The notes beneath the pieces were generated by a model, which ran no database searches, had not been told where the DNA came from, and saw only the letters and a list, made by a program, of their open reading frames with translations. Below, one piece after another: positions 15,788 through 29,844 of a DNA stretch of 64,000 bases; the stretch's first letter is position 1, and every line of letters begins with the position of its first letter. The position numbers and the translations under genes were made by a program. The stretch is from Tretioscincus oriximinensis (Eukaryota; Chordata; Lepidosauria; Squamata; Gymnophthalmidae), in contig JAJVDF010000045.1 in assembly GCA_022410635.1 (NCBI GenBank), forward strand, positions 504,333-568,332, in the 5' to 3' direction.

Positions 15788-16134
15788 AGGCTGACCAGAT
15801 GCCCCCTTTTTTGGGGGGGAAAACCCAATTTTGGGGTGTGTACCCCGCCCTCCGGGGGGGCGCGCCATTTCCCCGATTTTTGCTGAGGAATTTTGTTTTT
15901 GTTTTTTTAAATTTAAAAAGAAATTTAAAAAAAAATTCACTGCAGCACCACTAGGGAGCTCTGGCATCTGAGACAAGCACATGAAGGCACCCTCCCCTCA
16001 CATGCTGCACTGATTTCTCGGGCGGGAATTTTGGAAGGGAATGCATGTTGGTGGGTTATTTGCATATTTATGAATATGCAAATTAGCATGAATATTAACT
16101 ACCCTGGTTTGGGTTTCAGAAAATCTGGTCAGCC
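15788..16134. mobile_element. Foldback MITE, divergent member (AGGCTGACCAGATG ends)
   Basis: It begins AGGCTGACCAGATGCCCC and ends AATCTGGTCAGCC, the inverted ends shared with five other copies in the window. At about 347 bp it is longer than the roughly 200-bp copies, and its interior differs after the TTTTTGCTGAGGAATTTT block. No coding capacity. Confidence 0.6.
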
Positions 16135-16194
16135 CAGTCTAATGAAGATGCAGACCTTTTGAAAACATTCTTAGCTATTCTCACAATAAATTAA

Positions 16195-16470
16195 GAACAT
16201 AAGAACATAAGAAGAGCCATACTGGATCAGGCCACAGCCCATCGAGTCCAGCATTTTGTGTCACACAAAGGCCCACCAGATGCACCTGGGCAGTCCGAAC
16301 AGAGGTAAGCAAAATATGCTGCTCCTGTTCGTGACTCCCTGCAAATGGTATTTCAAAAGTCCTGCCTGTTGCTCCATCCCGGAGGCTACATCCAGACAAC
16401 TATCTTAGTATCCATTTATACCCTTAGTGTCCATAAACCTGTCTAGTCCTGTCTTGAAACTATCCAATTA
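16195..16470 (-). mobile_element. CR1-clade LINE, 3' end fragment
   Basis: The reverse complement matches the CR1 tail: it opens on the plus strand with AAGAACATAAGAACATAAGA and the complement of the GATCCAGTATGGCTCTTCTT motif, and extends into the reverse transcriptase C-terminus. 5'-truncated. Confidence 0.85.
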
Positions 16471-19400
16471 ATACTTTTGATTAGGATTAGCAAATAAATA
16501 AATCAGAATAGGGGCTCTGCATGTTTGATGGGTTTGTCAAAATAAAATCTCAGCAGGTGCTACCAGCATTATAAGCTGCATCTATTGAAATTGCTTCTTT
16601 TTTTACAACCATTAAATAAACAAGGCCTTTGCNTTGCTTTTTTGGTATAATATCGATGCAGCATAGAAGAGAACCTGAGTATTATAATCAGGAAGGTCTT
16701 GAATATGTCATGTAGCACAGGAGAAGGTAGATACAAGTGCTACAAGCCCCCTTGGTCGACTTTATACTAAGACCAATACAGCTATTTCTCTGAAATCTTT
16801 ATACAGAGAAAGTCTCTTATCAACACAAAGCAGTGCTGGACAGATGTTTCCCCCCCCCGTGTTCTACTGGATGTCTGAAGAAACTNTAGCTCATCTGCAC
16901 ATACATATAACTTTACTGGGGATTTCTGAGAGACAGCCAAGCATCCCTCTTTTTTCCTTTGTTGATATTGTTAATTCTATTACCTTAGTTGCATAACCAG
17001 ATAAAATCTGGGATACACATTTACATCTTTATTGGATATAGAAGAGAATTTTTCACCAGGTGCAGCTTCTAATGTCTGCAACAACTTTGGAGAAAATCAN
17101 TTTTTCATACCCATTAAAATTGTAAACATCCATCCTGGTTTGTATCTGGTGACTTTAGCCTTGGGTAATTCCTGGAAGTCCCCAATCCCTCACAACTATG
17201 CAGGCAAGCAGAGTTAAGGGAAACATGATGTAGCTGTTGGATTTCCCATGATAGTGATGCAATGTGCTTTCTACATATTGCAACCATCATTGCATTGAGA
17301 AGGCCACGGGTGTATGTCTGTGTGTCTCTGGCAATCCTTCTGCAATGCCAGAAGAATCTTGCCAGATGTAGCCTGAATATGCTTGTGGCCTTGCCAATAT
17401 TAATAACTATATCTCTGAAGGCATGAATGAGCTCACTCCTGCTATTTGCTCCATCTTGCAAATCTTACTGCTGCTCTTTACAGCTAATGGATTAGTACTT
17501 GGAAGCCTGATAGTCAATATAAACATCCCCTCCCTCTTATGGATCTGTCAGATTGCTACTGGTTGTTTTAGCACTGAAAATAAATCAAAGAATTTAATCT
17601 AGGATGATGCTGAATATCACAACTGAAAAATCAAATCTGACAAGTGTATAATATTTAATACATAGGAGACTAGGCACTAGGTACAGGGATTATGTCAGTT
17701 AACAGTGTGTAGAAAGGAGGCATCCTTTCTTACCTAGGCAGCTTATTCATAGCCTCTCATTGATGTTCGACACAAGTGTAACTTAATTTAAATGAGATTC
17801 AGATGTGTTTTCTTTCCTCCTCAGATTGCTGACATATTAATTAGAGGTTTGCACCTGGTGCCTTGAGTGTGCCTATGAGAATATTGCTGTTGATTGATTC
17901 TTTTCCCTATCATTCCTTTTGTCTCTCCGTTTCTCTATTGTGGTTAGTATAATTGTGCCTGATTTATAACAAAAAGGTGTGAGGCACAGAATTTTTGACT
18001 GGTACTGAGGGTTTTCCTCTCTCCTGATTCATAAAGATGGCAAAAGCTGTAGACCTCCTCTGAAGTAACTTGCAGGGCAGGTTTTAAGATGTATGTCATT
18101 GTGTTTCCTGTGCAAAAGGCTGCTCTGAAAGGGCGAAGAACAAGAGAGAATATTTATAATTTTCATAGTTAATCATAATCCAGAAAATTTGGTGTCTTGG
18201 GCTGCCAAAAATGGAGATGGAGTAGCAGATGGGTCTCTTCTCTGGATTTGGGGGGTACTCCAATAGGTAAGTANCAGCGTAGTTTCACTTTAACTTTTCT
18301 ATCTCTGAAGTACCAAAGCTCACAAGTGATCTGGAAAGTCTCCCTTGGCAATTTTCAGGAGTTCACTGCATGAATGGAAAAGAAAGAGAGTCAGGCAGTG
18401 AGCTTCAGGAACTGCCCAGCACCCTGATGTCACATGGCTTCACCAGACATCTTGGTTTGAGAACTCATGGCAAAGGATTCCAGCATGACAGCCTACAGCA
18501 AGGGATAATACCAGCTTCTGCTTAATATCTGCTATTTCCCTTCACTTTTTAGAAACAAATTTATGAATAATGCAGAATAGCTGTATTAGCTGTCCGTATC
18601 TCTTAATGAAAACATCTTTAGGGTATATCCAAAGGTCTTGCAAACTTTGCCTTCTTTATTATCACAAGAAAACAAAAATGCATTCATAAGTAGCAATATA
18701 CTATAATTATTTTTGACCAGGTGAAATTTATTCTGGAATGATACAAAAAACCTCAACTGTAAATGCATTATACTTTTTTCTGGGATTTATCATAGGAATC
18801 TATGAGTTTGAATTAACTCCATCTGTTTGACAGTATTTTTGAGATTGTTAGGTTGACATTGCACTTTAATGACTAAGAATAACATATTTTTTCTATCATA
18901 ATCTGCTGCAGCTGTTGTCTATAGAGCATGGATAAACAGATAAAGTGTGCATAGATTCAGATGTGGCGATTTTGATGAGATTCTTTGTGACGCAGTGTAA
19001 ATTTTGTGCACATATTGTCATGGCGTATTTCTGCAACTGACCTACAGTCACCTTAGTTAGCAAATGCTACATGATAGCTTTTAACTAGGTTTTATCTGTC
19101 TGTAAACTACAGGTCTTTTAATTAACTCTTACAACCTGCAATATCCTGTTTGCATGGACTACAGTTTTTCTGCCTTTACATGGAAATAGCCTTCTGCCAA
19201 GTTATAAAAGTTTTATTCAGTAAAAATGTTTCTTAGTAAAAATGAAGAACCATTTTCTGCCTGCATTATTTAATCTAGAGGTGAATTTAGAAAAGATGGA
19301 AGGAAACTGGTTTGTCACTTTTCCAATGCATTAAACAGGTGGTATGAAGAGATACGAAGGCGCAGAGATTAAGAACAGTGGCCCTTCAACAGACAGGTTG

Positions 19401-20493
19401 GCATTTGAGGACTGTGTCTGCCATGGAGAGGGGTGAGTGCCCTCTACTGGTCTTAGCTACAGCCAACCTAGCTGGTCGAAAGCAAGTAATTATAAGTAGA
19501 TTAATAGGTNATGGGGAAGATGGAATGTACACCTTCGGGTGAAAAATAATTTGATAGCTGCATTGAGTGTAGTATAAAAAAAACCCAGTTCTCCTCCTCC
19601 TAATGCACTTGGGCTATAAAAGGTATTTCTACATAGTGGACACGACTAGTAGAAAATACAGGTTTATTTAGAAATAAAGGCATTGATTTCAGTAAAAAAT
19701 ACTAAAATATATCAGCAAAATTTTATGCTTTTATTTCTGATTACAGATAAGGATTAGATGCTTGTAAAATTTATAGATGTTGCAACCTGGTTCCAATCAC
19801 CTTTTCCTGAACAAGATTATGATTTAGGGTTTTAGTCTACAGTTGCTTCATAAAAAAGCAGGAGAATGTTTTCCAACTTTAATGGATATGGAAGAGAGGA
19901 ATTTTCAACAGATGCACCTTATAATGGCTGTAGTACTGGTGGGAGTATCACAAGTTCTGAAAACCTGTTCCCTTTGCAATTGGAAATTGACAATATTTAA
20001 AAGAAGTACATAGGTGGTATGGTCCTCAATAAGGCACTCAGGAATTTTGTATTTTTTATAGTATCATAGAAGAGGAAATTTATCCAGATGCACTATAAGA
20101 TTTACTTATCTGAATTGCCTTTCTTTGTTTAGCCAGAAAGGAGTAAGAACCGACTATTACTTCCCAACTATTTTCTAATAAAAAGGTAGAAAAACTGTTT
20201 CCTGATTTCCTTTTTTCATTTGTACTTTCGTTGCCTTTTTATTTTTGTTTAAGATTTAACTCTTGTTTTATCTTCATAATAGAATTTTTATTTTAAAGAA
20301 CAGCCTAATTTTTTGACAATCTTTCCTCACGTTTCATAATTATTTTCTTAAAAAGATCATTCAACAAACAAACAAACTTTTGTAAATACTTGTTTACATC
20401 CCATGTAGATAAAAGTGACTTTTGGTACCTCTGTATAAAAGAAAACACCTCATTGTATACAAGAAATTGAGTATTTTCAAAAAGAGGGCGCAG
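16471..20493. other. Intergenic, about 4 kb, nothing recognised
   Basis: AT-rich DNA. An open frame at 17114-17461 (minus) has no family features and was not accepted. No RNA gene was recognised. Old unrecognised repeats are likely. Confidence 0.5.
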
Positions 20494-21032
20494 TCGTAAG
20501 AACATAAGAAGAGCCATACTGGATCAGGCCACAGCCCATCAAGTCCAGCATTCTGTATCACACAGAGGCCCACCAGATGTACCTGGGCAGTCCGAACAGA
20601 GGAAAGCAAAATATGCACCTGTTCATGACTCCCTGCAAATGGTATCTCAGGAGTCCTGCCTGTTTTTCCATCCCGGAGGCAACATCCATCCATCCATCCT
20701 AGTATCCATTTATACCCTTGGTGTCCATAAACCTGTCTAGTCCTGTCTTGAAACTATCCAAGCTGTTAGGTACCACTACCCCTTCAGGAAGTAAATTCCA
20801 CAGGCTGATGACCCTCTGGGTGAAAAAATACTTTCATTTGTCTCTTCTCACTTTTCTACCCAACAGTTTTAAGGAGTGCCCCCTGGTCCTAGTGTTGTGG
20901 GAGAGATAAAACATTTTTTCTCTATTCACCCTGTTCATCCCATGTATGATTTTGTAAACTTCAATCAGATCACCTCTCAGACGTCGCCTTTCAAGGCTGA
21001 AGAGGCCCAGANGTTGCAGCCTGACTTCATAA
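20494..21032 (-). mobile_element. CR1-clade LINE, 3' fragment of about 540 bp
   Basis: On the minus strand the segment runs from the CR1 reverse transcriptase thumb region (LRRLGLFSLER-like, GDLIEVYKIM-like) through [20 protein letters not shown] to the TTCTTATGTTCTTA tail. 5'-truncated and interrupted by small changes. Confidence 0.85.
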
Positions 21033-22129
21033 TAGTAACAGTAATAGAAGAAGGTTTTCCCTGTCTAACATTGAATTGCTACAAATTTGGAAAAGTGTGT
21101 GCGTTTGCTGAGTCCACTCTATTTTGGAAATGCCTTTCTTTTTCAAAGAGAGGGAGTTCGTTTCCTTTTCCCCTCCCCATATGTGGACATTTCCACCCCA
21201 AAATAATATTCTGTGGCTTCACAGATGTAAGAAATAGTCAGTCTCATAAGTTAACTGAGACCAGAGAAAATCCAAATAATAGTTACCAGGATTTGGTCAA
21301 CTTCTGCCTGGGACACACCTGGAAATTTGTTTGCCTATGGGCCAGCGCTGAACTAAACTATATTCGGGTTAAACAGAAAAACAGTTGGGCAGACTGCACT
21401 GATGAAATACATTTTCAGTCCTGTTTTAAAAGCCTGCTGGAATGGGGCCTGTGGGTCCAGCCCAAATAGAAATGGTTTTCTAACCAGTTTTAAAAACCTA
21501 TTGGAACACAACCTTAGTGGTGACACTTAATAATTAGTCTGGGATATTGCTAAATCACCTGATTTACTGAAACCATCTGGAGGCATCCAAAGTTTCTCCC
21601 AAGGTCCAGATAAGCAGATAAAACAAAGAAACAAAAAAAACTGCAGAACTCTCCAAAAACTTATATTTTCTTGGATGTAAAGTCCCCTGATGTGTTCAAA
21701 AATAATTGAGAGGAAACTGGCAAAGCACCAAAACTGCACTTGAAGAGAAAAGAGAGATAAAAACTATTCTTAAAAGAAGGTTTCACAGAAGCAGGCTGCC
21801 TGGTGATGTGAATTTGCCTACAGATTAAAAAGAGCCAATATGTGCTATGAGTCACATTACTACCTAATGTGATTGGAAACCACTTCTTGGAAAAATATCA
21901 TCACAAGGGTACTCTGGAAAATATCAGTGGACATTTCTATCAGCTTTTCTAACCTTGTGTGATGTGCACTGAAACAGCAATGAGGCTGCAGCAAAAATAA
22001 CATAAATACTGCATGTGGTTCCAAATCAAACAGCTAACTAGTATGACTTCTAAACTAGGGGTCCTAGCCACAACACACACAATCACTGTGGAACAGTCTG
22101 ACCACTGTTATATTGCTCCTCCTCCTGGT
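21033..22129. other. Intergenic, nothing recognised
   Basis: No gene or assignable repeat. The open frame running out of the CR1 fragment here is a by-product of the LINE. Confidence 0.5.
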
Positions 22130-22331
22130 AGGCTGATCAGATGACCCCTTTTGGGCTGTGTGTGTTGAAAACCTGGTTTTGGGGTGCTTCCTGGTTTTTT
22201 CTGAGGAAATTTTTTTCAAAAAAAGATTTTTGCTGAGGATTTTTTGAAAAATAATTTTCCTCAGAAAAAAACAGGAAGCACCCCAAAATCAGGTTTTCAA
22301 CCCCACCCCAAAGGAGTCATCTGGTCAGCCT
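22130..22331. mobile_element. Foldback MITE (AGGCTGACCAGATG family)
   Basis: About 202 bp that folds back on itself: AGGCTGATCAGATGACCCC at the left end against GGAGTCATCTGGTCAGCCT at the right, with a T-rich/A-rich centre. Non-coding. Confidence 0.75.
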
Positions 22332-22994
22332 CCTGTTCACTGAAGGAGGAGTTTATTGTAAATAAAAGGTTTTGTTTTTTACAGAAAGTGACAATGCTCC
22401 TTCCCATCAAAGTCTATTTGAAAAATTACTTCTTCCTCTCTTCCCAAGAGGAAGTTTCCCCCACCTCAAAATTCCCTAGTGGCAGCACAACTTTCAGGGG
22501 AAAAATAAGAATACCTTATTTTATTTGGTTTATCCCATAAAAGAAGAATGTAAGCCCCACCCCGATCCTTAACGTTACTCATGCACATATAAGCACATAT
22601 ATACACCAGCAAAGATATCTGATTAAATTTTGTCAGCAACTACAAAATTTAGAAAATCGGAATCATCATGGCCATTTAATGGACATATGTAGCCTTTCAC
22701 TGAGGTAAAGAAATGCTGGTTATAATTATATATATGCTACTTAAGTAAGTTCATATTATGGGATCTAGATTACAGAGATTGCAACCCAAATTGCTTTGTA
22801 GAAGCTTCTCCAAAGGGAAGTGATGCAATGTGTTACACAATGCCTACAACTTCCTGAAAACGAATACCCCTCCAATTTAATTAGACATTTACCCTGAGAT
22901 AATGACAATACATGGCTTTATTAATTGAGCCAATAAGAACTTGAAAAGTAAATAAAATATGCCAAAGGTTGGCGTTTGTATTGGAGCCTGAACT
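22332..22994. other. Intergenic, nothing recognised
   Basis: AT-rich spacer between two foldback elements. Confidence 0.5.
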
Positions 22995-23190
22995 AGGCTG
23001 ACCAGATGACCCCTTTTTGGGGGGGTCGAAAACCCATTTTGGGGTGTCTCCCAGTTTTTTCTGCGGAAAAAAAATTAAACATTTTTTTTAAAAAAATTCT
23101 TTTTTTGAAAAAAAATTCCTCAGAAAAAAATGGGAGGCACCCCAACACTGGGTTTTCAACCCCCCCAAAAAGGGGTAATCTTGTCAGCCT
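22995..23190. mobile_element. Foldback MITE (AGGCTGACCAGATG family)
   Basis: About 196 bp with long inverted ends beginning AGGCTGACCAGATGACCCCT and ending GGGGTAATCTTGTCAGCCT; each arm holds the GGGTTTTC/GAAAACCC and TTTTTTCTG/CAGAAAAAA blocks. Confidence 0.8.
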
Positions 23191-24205
23191 AACCTTGANC
23201 CGAAACAGCAGTTGTGAAGTTCTATGTGCTGCCTACTGAAAAGGCAAGCGGCAGAGTAAGTGGACATGGTTAGGCAAGTATGAAGGAGAAATTTTGCCTT
23301 TAAATTGCTCCCTTATATTCCCTAATTGGGCCTAAGAGAAAATGTGAACTATACAAGAGTTCTGATCTAACTGGTTAATGCTCTTTGAGAGTTATTATCC
23401 TAATATTTTGCCTTCATTGTGGGAAGCAGCATGTGGACAGCAAATGGAAATATACCTCACTGTTTTACTTGCTTTATAAAGAAAGAGACTAGCTCTGATT
23501 TCACACATTTATTTCTCATAAGTGATGTAATTTTTGTCTCCTGACACTGTTGACTACAATCACAGAAAACTAATAAGTTTAGACTTGTTTGTTCATTGCC
23601 TGTCTTGTTTGCACAGGTAATAAATCCATGGTGGAGGGTTGTTAGATCAACTGGAAATGATGTCCTCTACTGTATTTAATATTGTTGGCAAGTCTTTAAA
23701 AGATCACTGAATACTTTACAGTGGCAATCGGAATGCAAAGGAAGCCCCTCTGACTGCTTGCTTTTTTAATACCACTGACACATTGTGCCTAAAGTTCAAA
23801 ACAACTTATGGATTTTCTCCGTTTACAGGGAAAATACTGTACTTAAAGTTATTGNTCACACATTTCCTTTGAAAGAATGAGTATAATCCATTTTTTTCCT
23901 GGACTAAACCAGAAAAAAACTGGAATAAGCTCTTTCTTAAGGACTAAAAAAGGTTTAAAGTTCTTTTAGATGTATCCAGATGTATAAAAAGTGTCCCAAG
24001 CTTTTTTTGCTTAGACTTTCCATACATATTAAATTCCATGTAGTCTAGGCTGCATAGGTCAGTACATTCATGTATATTAATATGACTATGCTCACTGCTA
24101 ATCACTTTGTCTGCACTGGATCAAGTGTAAGCCAGAGTAAAGGAGGCCTTAACCTGGAATGCTGCTGATAATCCTATTGCAATTGGATCTACCAGCACAT
24201 TTATG
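23191..24205. other. Intergenic, nothing recognised
   Basis: No gene or assignable repeat. Confidence 0.5.
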
Positions 24206-24410
24206 AGGCAGACCAGATGACCCCTTTTGGGTGTGTGTGTGTAGAAACCCGGTTTTGGAGTGCCTCACAGTTTTTGCTGAGGAATTTTTTTTCAAAAATG
24301 ATTTATTTTTGGAAAAAAAATATTTTTTTATTTTTTTTTCCCTCAGGAAAAACTGGGAGGTACAGCAAAACTGGGTTTTCACACACCCCAAAAGGGGTCA
24401 TCTAGTCAGC
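24206..24410. mobile_element. Foldback MITE (AGGCTGACCAGATG family)
   Basis: About 205 bp with the same foldback layout: AGGCAGACCAGATGACCCC at the left and GGGGTCATCTAGTCAGC at the right. More diverged at the ends than its relatives. Confidence 0.7.
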
Positions 24411-27400
24411 GTGTGCTATGGTGGCCTGCCACTGAAATACACCTCCCAGAAACTTCAATTCCGGTAACATTTGTTCCTGATTGGTGGAGTCATGGAAAAG
24501 TGATTATGAAGTTTGTGTAAGATTTTGTGGCCATGACGTGAAATGAACTGGAATAATGCTGTTGGTATAGATGATACTGATCCAGCTAGTGCCTCCCCTC
24601 TTATGAATCAGGGTTTTTGAAGTAGAATTACTTGTAGATAAATGAAGAAAGGGCTTCAAAAGCAGCTTACAGTTTATAGTATGTGGTCTGATATTCCTAT
24701 ATCACCTCCAACTCACAGTAAAGGAGAGGAAATGCACTTTGAGAATGCTTTTGAGCTTCTTTTTAACTGCATACAGATACAAGATCAGCCTTTGCTATGT
24801 TACTTAACAAAAGCNCAGAAAATAGTAAGCAAGTTATATAAATTTGCATAGAAAGCATACAAAACACAATTCAAGTTGAACAAATATGTTTATCCACATG
24901 GTAATGTTTACCAACTATCTAGTTTCTTATCGCAGCATCTCAGAATACATTGTCTGCCATTACACATATGTTACTAAACTGTCCTCAGTCCTGACGGATA
25001 GGTATGAAAACAAACTTAACAAAATTGTTCAAAATTTATTTTTTTGACTTTTAGTACTGTACTGTTCATTAATGTTTCAAGGGCGGGAATTAAGAAAAAC
25101 CTTTTTCAGAAATTTCAAGAAAAATAAGGATCTTGGGGTGGTTTAGAGAATGTTCACAGGTTTGCCACCAATCTGCCCCTCCTTCCCCAGACATTTTAGG
25201 CTTGAAAAGATGATTTAGAGATGGGATGAGAATACTAGCGCCACATATAAATAAGGTAGTTTTGAACAGAGTTTAGTATTGTTTGTTTCTTCTTTTTTTT
25301 ATACTAATCTGGATATTATGTAGGAGCTATTGTTTCAGTTGTGCCAATCTATAGAAGAAGAAAACAAAAGCACTTTTAAATATCACATGAACTGGAAGAG
25401 GCTAAAATTATTCTTGATGCATCTCACTGTACATGCTTTCAAGAAGTAAGGAAACCCTAGAAAGTATAAATAAATCTGTAAATAAAACAAATATAGAGGG
25501 AGAATAGATCATAAAAGTGCTTCAGCTGTCTTTTGCACCCATTGTTGGCCTTGGTCATGCATTTTCTTTCAAATCTTCNGTCTTGAAGAATGAGCTTAAT
25601 TCATTCTTCTTTCCTGAATTATATTGGAAAAAATGTGTAACCAGGGTCATTCAGGAATAATAGAACATGGGCGTAATAGTAATATCAAACTGAATTTGGC
25701 TAATTCAACTCTAGAAATATTGCTGCAGGAGTTGTCTAATCCCATGGTGGATTGCTTTTAAGATGTTGAGATTGCATCATGCTTTATACGTACAAACAGT
25801 GTTCTCCAGGGCACAGGCTAAATATTCTTTGCTAGCAAAGGTATAATAATGAGATACTTAAAAAGGATTTATGCAAAGCAGGAATAGCTCTTTTTATTTT
25901 AAGGTATCAACCAGATTTGAAGTTCACTGGAACTGTTGCCCTGTTGAGGATGATTCCTTCTGTGTGACATTCCTTAGTCTCCCTTTGCACGCATCTGTTA
26001 TGAAGCTTGCTGAAAATTTCTCTTTGAAGACAGTCTGGTGGGAAAAACAGCAGCTGATCTAATTCCAGTCTTGCAGTGGGACTATTTTTTTCCTCTATGC
26101 ATCCATAGATATAGCCCCAAATGATCTTGGACGTCTAAACTACGAGTGGAATAAAAGGGACGTTTAGTGATCTGCCTTCACACCTCTGTTCTGATTCTAG
26201 TTTTGGACGTGAGTAAGATGAGCCCCAGAGATGAGCATCGGCAAGGTCTAGTTATTTTCTCTCATCAGCACTCCTGACGCTCTACAGCAAAAGCTGTTTC
26301 CAGGGATTACGCTGTGCAACGCTGCTCTGCTTAGTAACAACCCATTTCCTCAGCCAAGATACACTCATGTGCACCTCTCCTAAGTGGCTGCTTTCCAGTC
26401 TGAGCAGGTAAGCTAATGTGAAAAGTATTTTTTTTCTTTCCTGAATAAATAACATAGCCTAGCAGCAGTTTTCAAGGATGATGCCATAAGCACTTCCCAT
26501 TTTTAGTCAGAACAGCTGTCTGTCAGTTGTGATTTACTGTCTGTAAACAGGCAGAGAGGATATTTTGCTAGAGCGCTGCGGCTGTATGGGGTAGACTCAT
26601 GAAGTTTGAAGAGAGGCATTCCAAAATAGAATGCACAGAGGACAGCAACAACAATACAGCAATGATTTTGAAGGGGAAAGCAAAGAGCTGTGGGGATGTT
26701 AGATATGAACCTCTGTCTGGGATGCATCCATGTTTAAAATGGCAAAGGGTACCAACTGCGGCCTGATTAAACAACCCAGGGGCAGCTGAAGGTCAGTTAT
26801 ATCCTATGAGGTTAAATAATTCAGACTGCTAAATGCAGACACTCTTGTACACTCAAAGCAAGATGCTATTGATATTCAACTTGCAAGGGAAGTAGGAGAT
26901 TTGCTTAATGAAGTGTTTTCACATATACTAGATCCAGGAGTTTTCTGTATTTGTGTGGTTAACAGTTGCTTCCTTGCCTGTCTTGTGGGTTTTGTTGAGA
27001 CTCTCCCTTTGTTATTTAGAAGGCCTGAAGGTCACAGCCATGGATCTTTCCGTTATCCAAATGTAATAGCTGATTCAGCCATGCTCTGGCTAAGCCTGAT
27101 GTTTACATGCTTGGAAAACGTTTACACATGAATCTGTGCTTCTTAGTGCTATCTCACACAGATAATCATCCTATGGACAAATAGTGCAATAATCTCTTTT
27201 GCCAGCAGAAGCCTATCTGAACTTCAAGAAGTAAATCTGTGGGGCAAAACAGATACAAACCTGACTGCACAGGGGTATCATTGCTGGTTGTCATAAGATT
27301 TCTTACTCTGCAAAATAAAGAAAAAAGCCACACAAGAAAGAATTTTAAGGTAATTTGCTATGGCTGCTTTTAAAAATATTTACTTACATTTGAAGGGTAG

Positions 27401-27778
27401 CACAAAACTAGACTCTACCTTTTACAAAAATACTTGGATGCTGAATCTGGAAGATTGGAAGAGGGAGAAGAAGCTGGGTATTCGCTACTTTTTATATTAA
27501 GCCAACAAGATCTTCTTCCTTTATAGAAGTCAGTACTAATTTTCTTGTATTATGCATCCTGTAATCCTTATACAGTATGTGCAACACCCATGATACAAAC
27601 AAAATGATGAAAAGCAGTTCTTTCCATGATTTATATAAGTGTCAAGGTAGAAAGGCTTTGATTTGAATAAGTCTTCCTTCTAATACGTTGCAATTCCCCT
27701 TCCTTCCCATTTCCCCCCTAAACCCAACACAGAAATTATTCTTAGGCTTAAGAACCTCTGTCCCATGCTGCAGACCTG
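24411..27778. other. Intergenic, about 3.4 kb, nothing recognised
   Basis: No gene, RNA or clearly assignable repeat. Scattered short ORFs show no protein family features. Confidence 0.5.
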
Positions 27779-27928
27779 AGCTGCATCCAGGTGTTATTTG
27801 TTTTACTCCGCTAAAGCTGTTTATTCTGGAATAAAGCATGGATATTTCAGAATAAAGCCAACTAGATGGTGCTTTGTTTCAGAATATCCAAGTGTATTGG
27901 AATAAATAAGCAATATTTAGATGCAGCT
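27779..27928. mobile_element. Candidate 150-bp foldback MITE
   Basis: The left end AGCTGCATCCAGGTGTTATT is matched in inverted form by the right end (AATATTTAGATGCAGCT), and pairing continues inward with mismatches through the TTATTT/AAATAA blocks. No clear target duplication was found, so the boundaries are tentative. Confidence 0.45.
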
Positions 27929-28820
27929 TTAAGCACTGTGCTCAATTAGACTGAGTCCTCATGAGGGGAAAAACAAGGATCCAAAGCTGTGTGAATCTGA
28001 GCTGGCCACATGGGTTTCCACAAAATCCTCATCGAACACACATCGGCTACTCAGAAACCCATTGCCAGTGCAGCTTAAGGCAATTCACATTAACTGCACT
28101 GCAACCACGGTTTCTAAAGAGATCTATTTCTCCTTTTCAGAGTCCATGGTAAGGTTGCAAACAGCTGATCCAAACTCTCAGCTGTTCGCAGTCTTTGATT
28201 GGCTCCGTGAAAAGAAAGAGGAATTCCCCTTTCTTGAAGACCGCAAACAGATGATTTTAAAGTGCTGTTTTTAATTTTTGTGTGTGTTGCTGCCGCTTCA
28301 GTTCAAAAGAGGTTAGATCGGCTCTGTGAGCAAAAGGGTAAAGAGATCTCTTTAGATCTCTTGCTGCCCTGCAATCTAGGTTTTGGGGGTCCTTCTGCCT
28401 TTCCCAGAAGATCCCCAAAGTCCAGAACTCCAGCAGCATGTGTGTGGGTGCTTAAACCAGGCAGGAGTCGACAGAAATCAGAAAAGTGAATCTAAATTCA
28501 CTCCACTGCCTTCTGTTCTGGTTCTTGAGAACTTGGCCTGTTCTGCTGCTTGAGTTCATTGAAATCACTATTCCCCTAGACACCAGAATGCTTTCTTCAT
28601 TATTTTACTTATTTAAAATTAAAAATACTCTTTTGTTAATATAGTATTTCATTAATGGTATGACAGAATTACAAAGTGGGCTTTGCCTCTTCCAAACTCA
28701 GTAGTTTAAGCTTGGTCTTCCACTCTATGTTTCTTCTTTATGATGTGTGTCATGGTGTCACTTATTTAAGATCTTGTTTTATGTGGAATTCAAAGAAGCA
28801 TTTGTGTTAATCTGGTTCAG
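27929..28820. other. Intergenic, nothing recognised
   Basis: No gene or assignable repeat. Confidence 0.5.
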
Positions 28821-28916
28821 AATTTCTTGCAAGGGGTCTTGTAGCACCTTAATAAGAAAAAGATAAGCACCATGAACTTTCATAGGTAAATCTACTTCTT
28901 GATGCTATGAAGAAGT
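28821..28916 (-). mobile_element. Diverged Penelope-like element tail
   Basis: Minus strand carries AAGAAGTAGATTTACCTATGAAAGTTCATG followed by an AAGGTGCTACAAGACCCCTTGCAAG-like stretch, matching in order the pLTR tails at 33490-33575 and 38652-38738. The hammerhead-type core is decayed here. Confidence 0.5.
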
Positions 28917-29844
28917 AGAAGATTTGTCTATAAAACGTATGCTGCCTTGTGCAGCATCTAGAAATCTTTCTTCATTAACACTACTTATGTTGATCCTGGT
29001 ACTTATTTTCCTTTGATTATACTGAGCTCTCACATGCAAATAAGTAAATGAACAATCCACAAAGACTTTTCTCTTACAATTGTTTGTCAATGTTTATCTG
29101 ACTACGGTTTTATCCACATCACATACCAGCTAGAGTCAGCCATTGTGGGACCAGATAAGTTTGTACAGAGGTTATGCGAGGCTTAGGAAACTAAGCAGGC
29201 ATTGAACAGCTAACTTAGCCTAATAGTTTCTTGGAACACACTGGGCCTCATCCACACAGAGCATTATTCTAGGATATATTTTGGAATGAGGAATTTGTTT
29301 TCTGCATACTAGGCAGACTATCAGTTTCCCATTCTAAGATCTGTCTTGGAATAACACCCAAGGGTGTTTCACTCACATAAAGCTGTTTATATCCTGATAA
29401 AGTGAAAAATTGTTTTATTTGTTTCATACTTGGCTCTTGCACTATCAGAGGAGAGATCATTTTATGGCTCTTAATCCAAGGACAATGAATTATGAATAAC
29501 TGGGAAACGTGCAAACCTTAGGGACTCATTCTCACAAAACTAATTAATCATAACTGTAATAGCCAGGACTATCAGAGAAATAGAGAGTGAGATTACAAAA
29601 TGATGTCAGTTACATATGAAATTACATTAACATATTTCTATAGTCATAATTTTAAACAGGTTTATCTAATTTAAAACTTGAAAAAACATTGCTTAAATCA
29701 ATGAAGAGCTGAATCCAGGAAAATCAGACATGAATTTTCAATTCATCTTAGTTTCAAAGAACTAGAATGAATCAGGAAAAAAATGGATTTTGTTTAAAAA
29801 TAAGTGTGTCTCTGACCTAATCTCGAGCAGATCTCATGTGTGAA
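28917..29844. other. Intergenic, nothing recognised
   Basis: No gene or assignable repeat; short palindromic stretches near 29250-29400 may be an old MITE. Confidence 0.45.

Noticed and set aside
17114..17461. 115-codon minus-strand frame
   Set aside because: No recognisable domain, no CpG region or splice context, and surrounding sequence is unremarkable intergenic DNA.
20876..21469. 197-codon frame
   Set aside because: Its first third is antisense CR1 and the rest has no family features; it also crosses an n.
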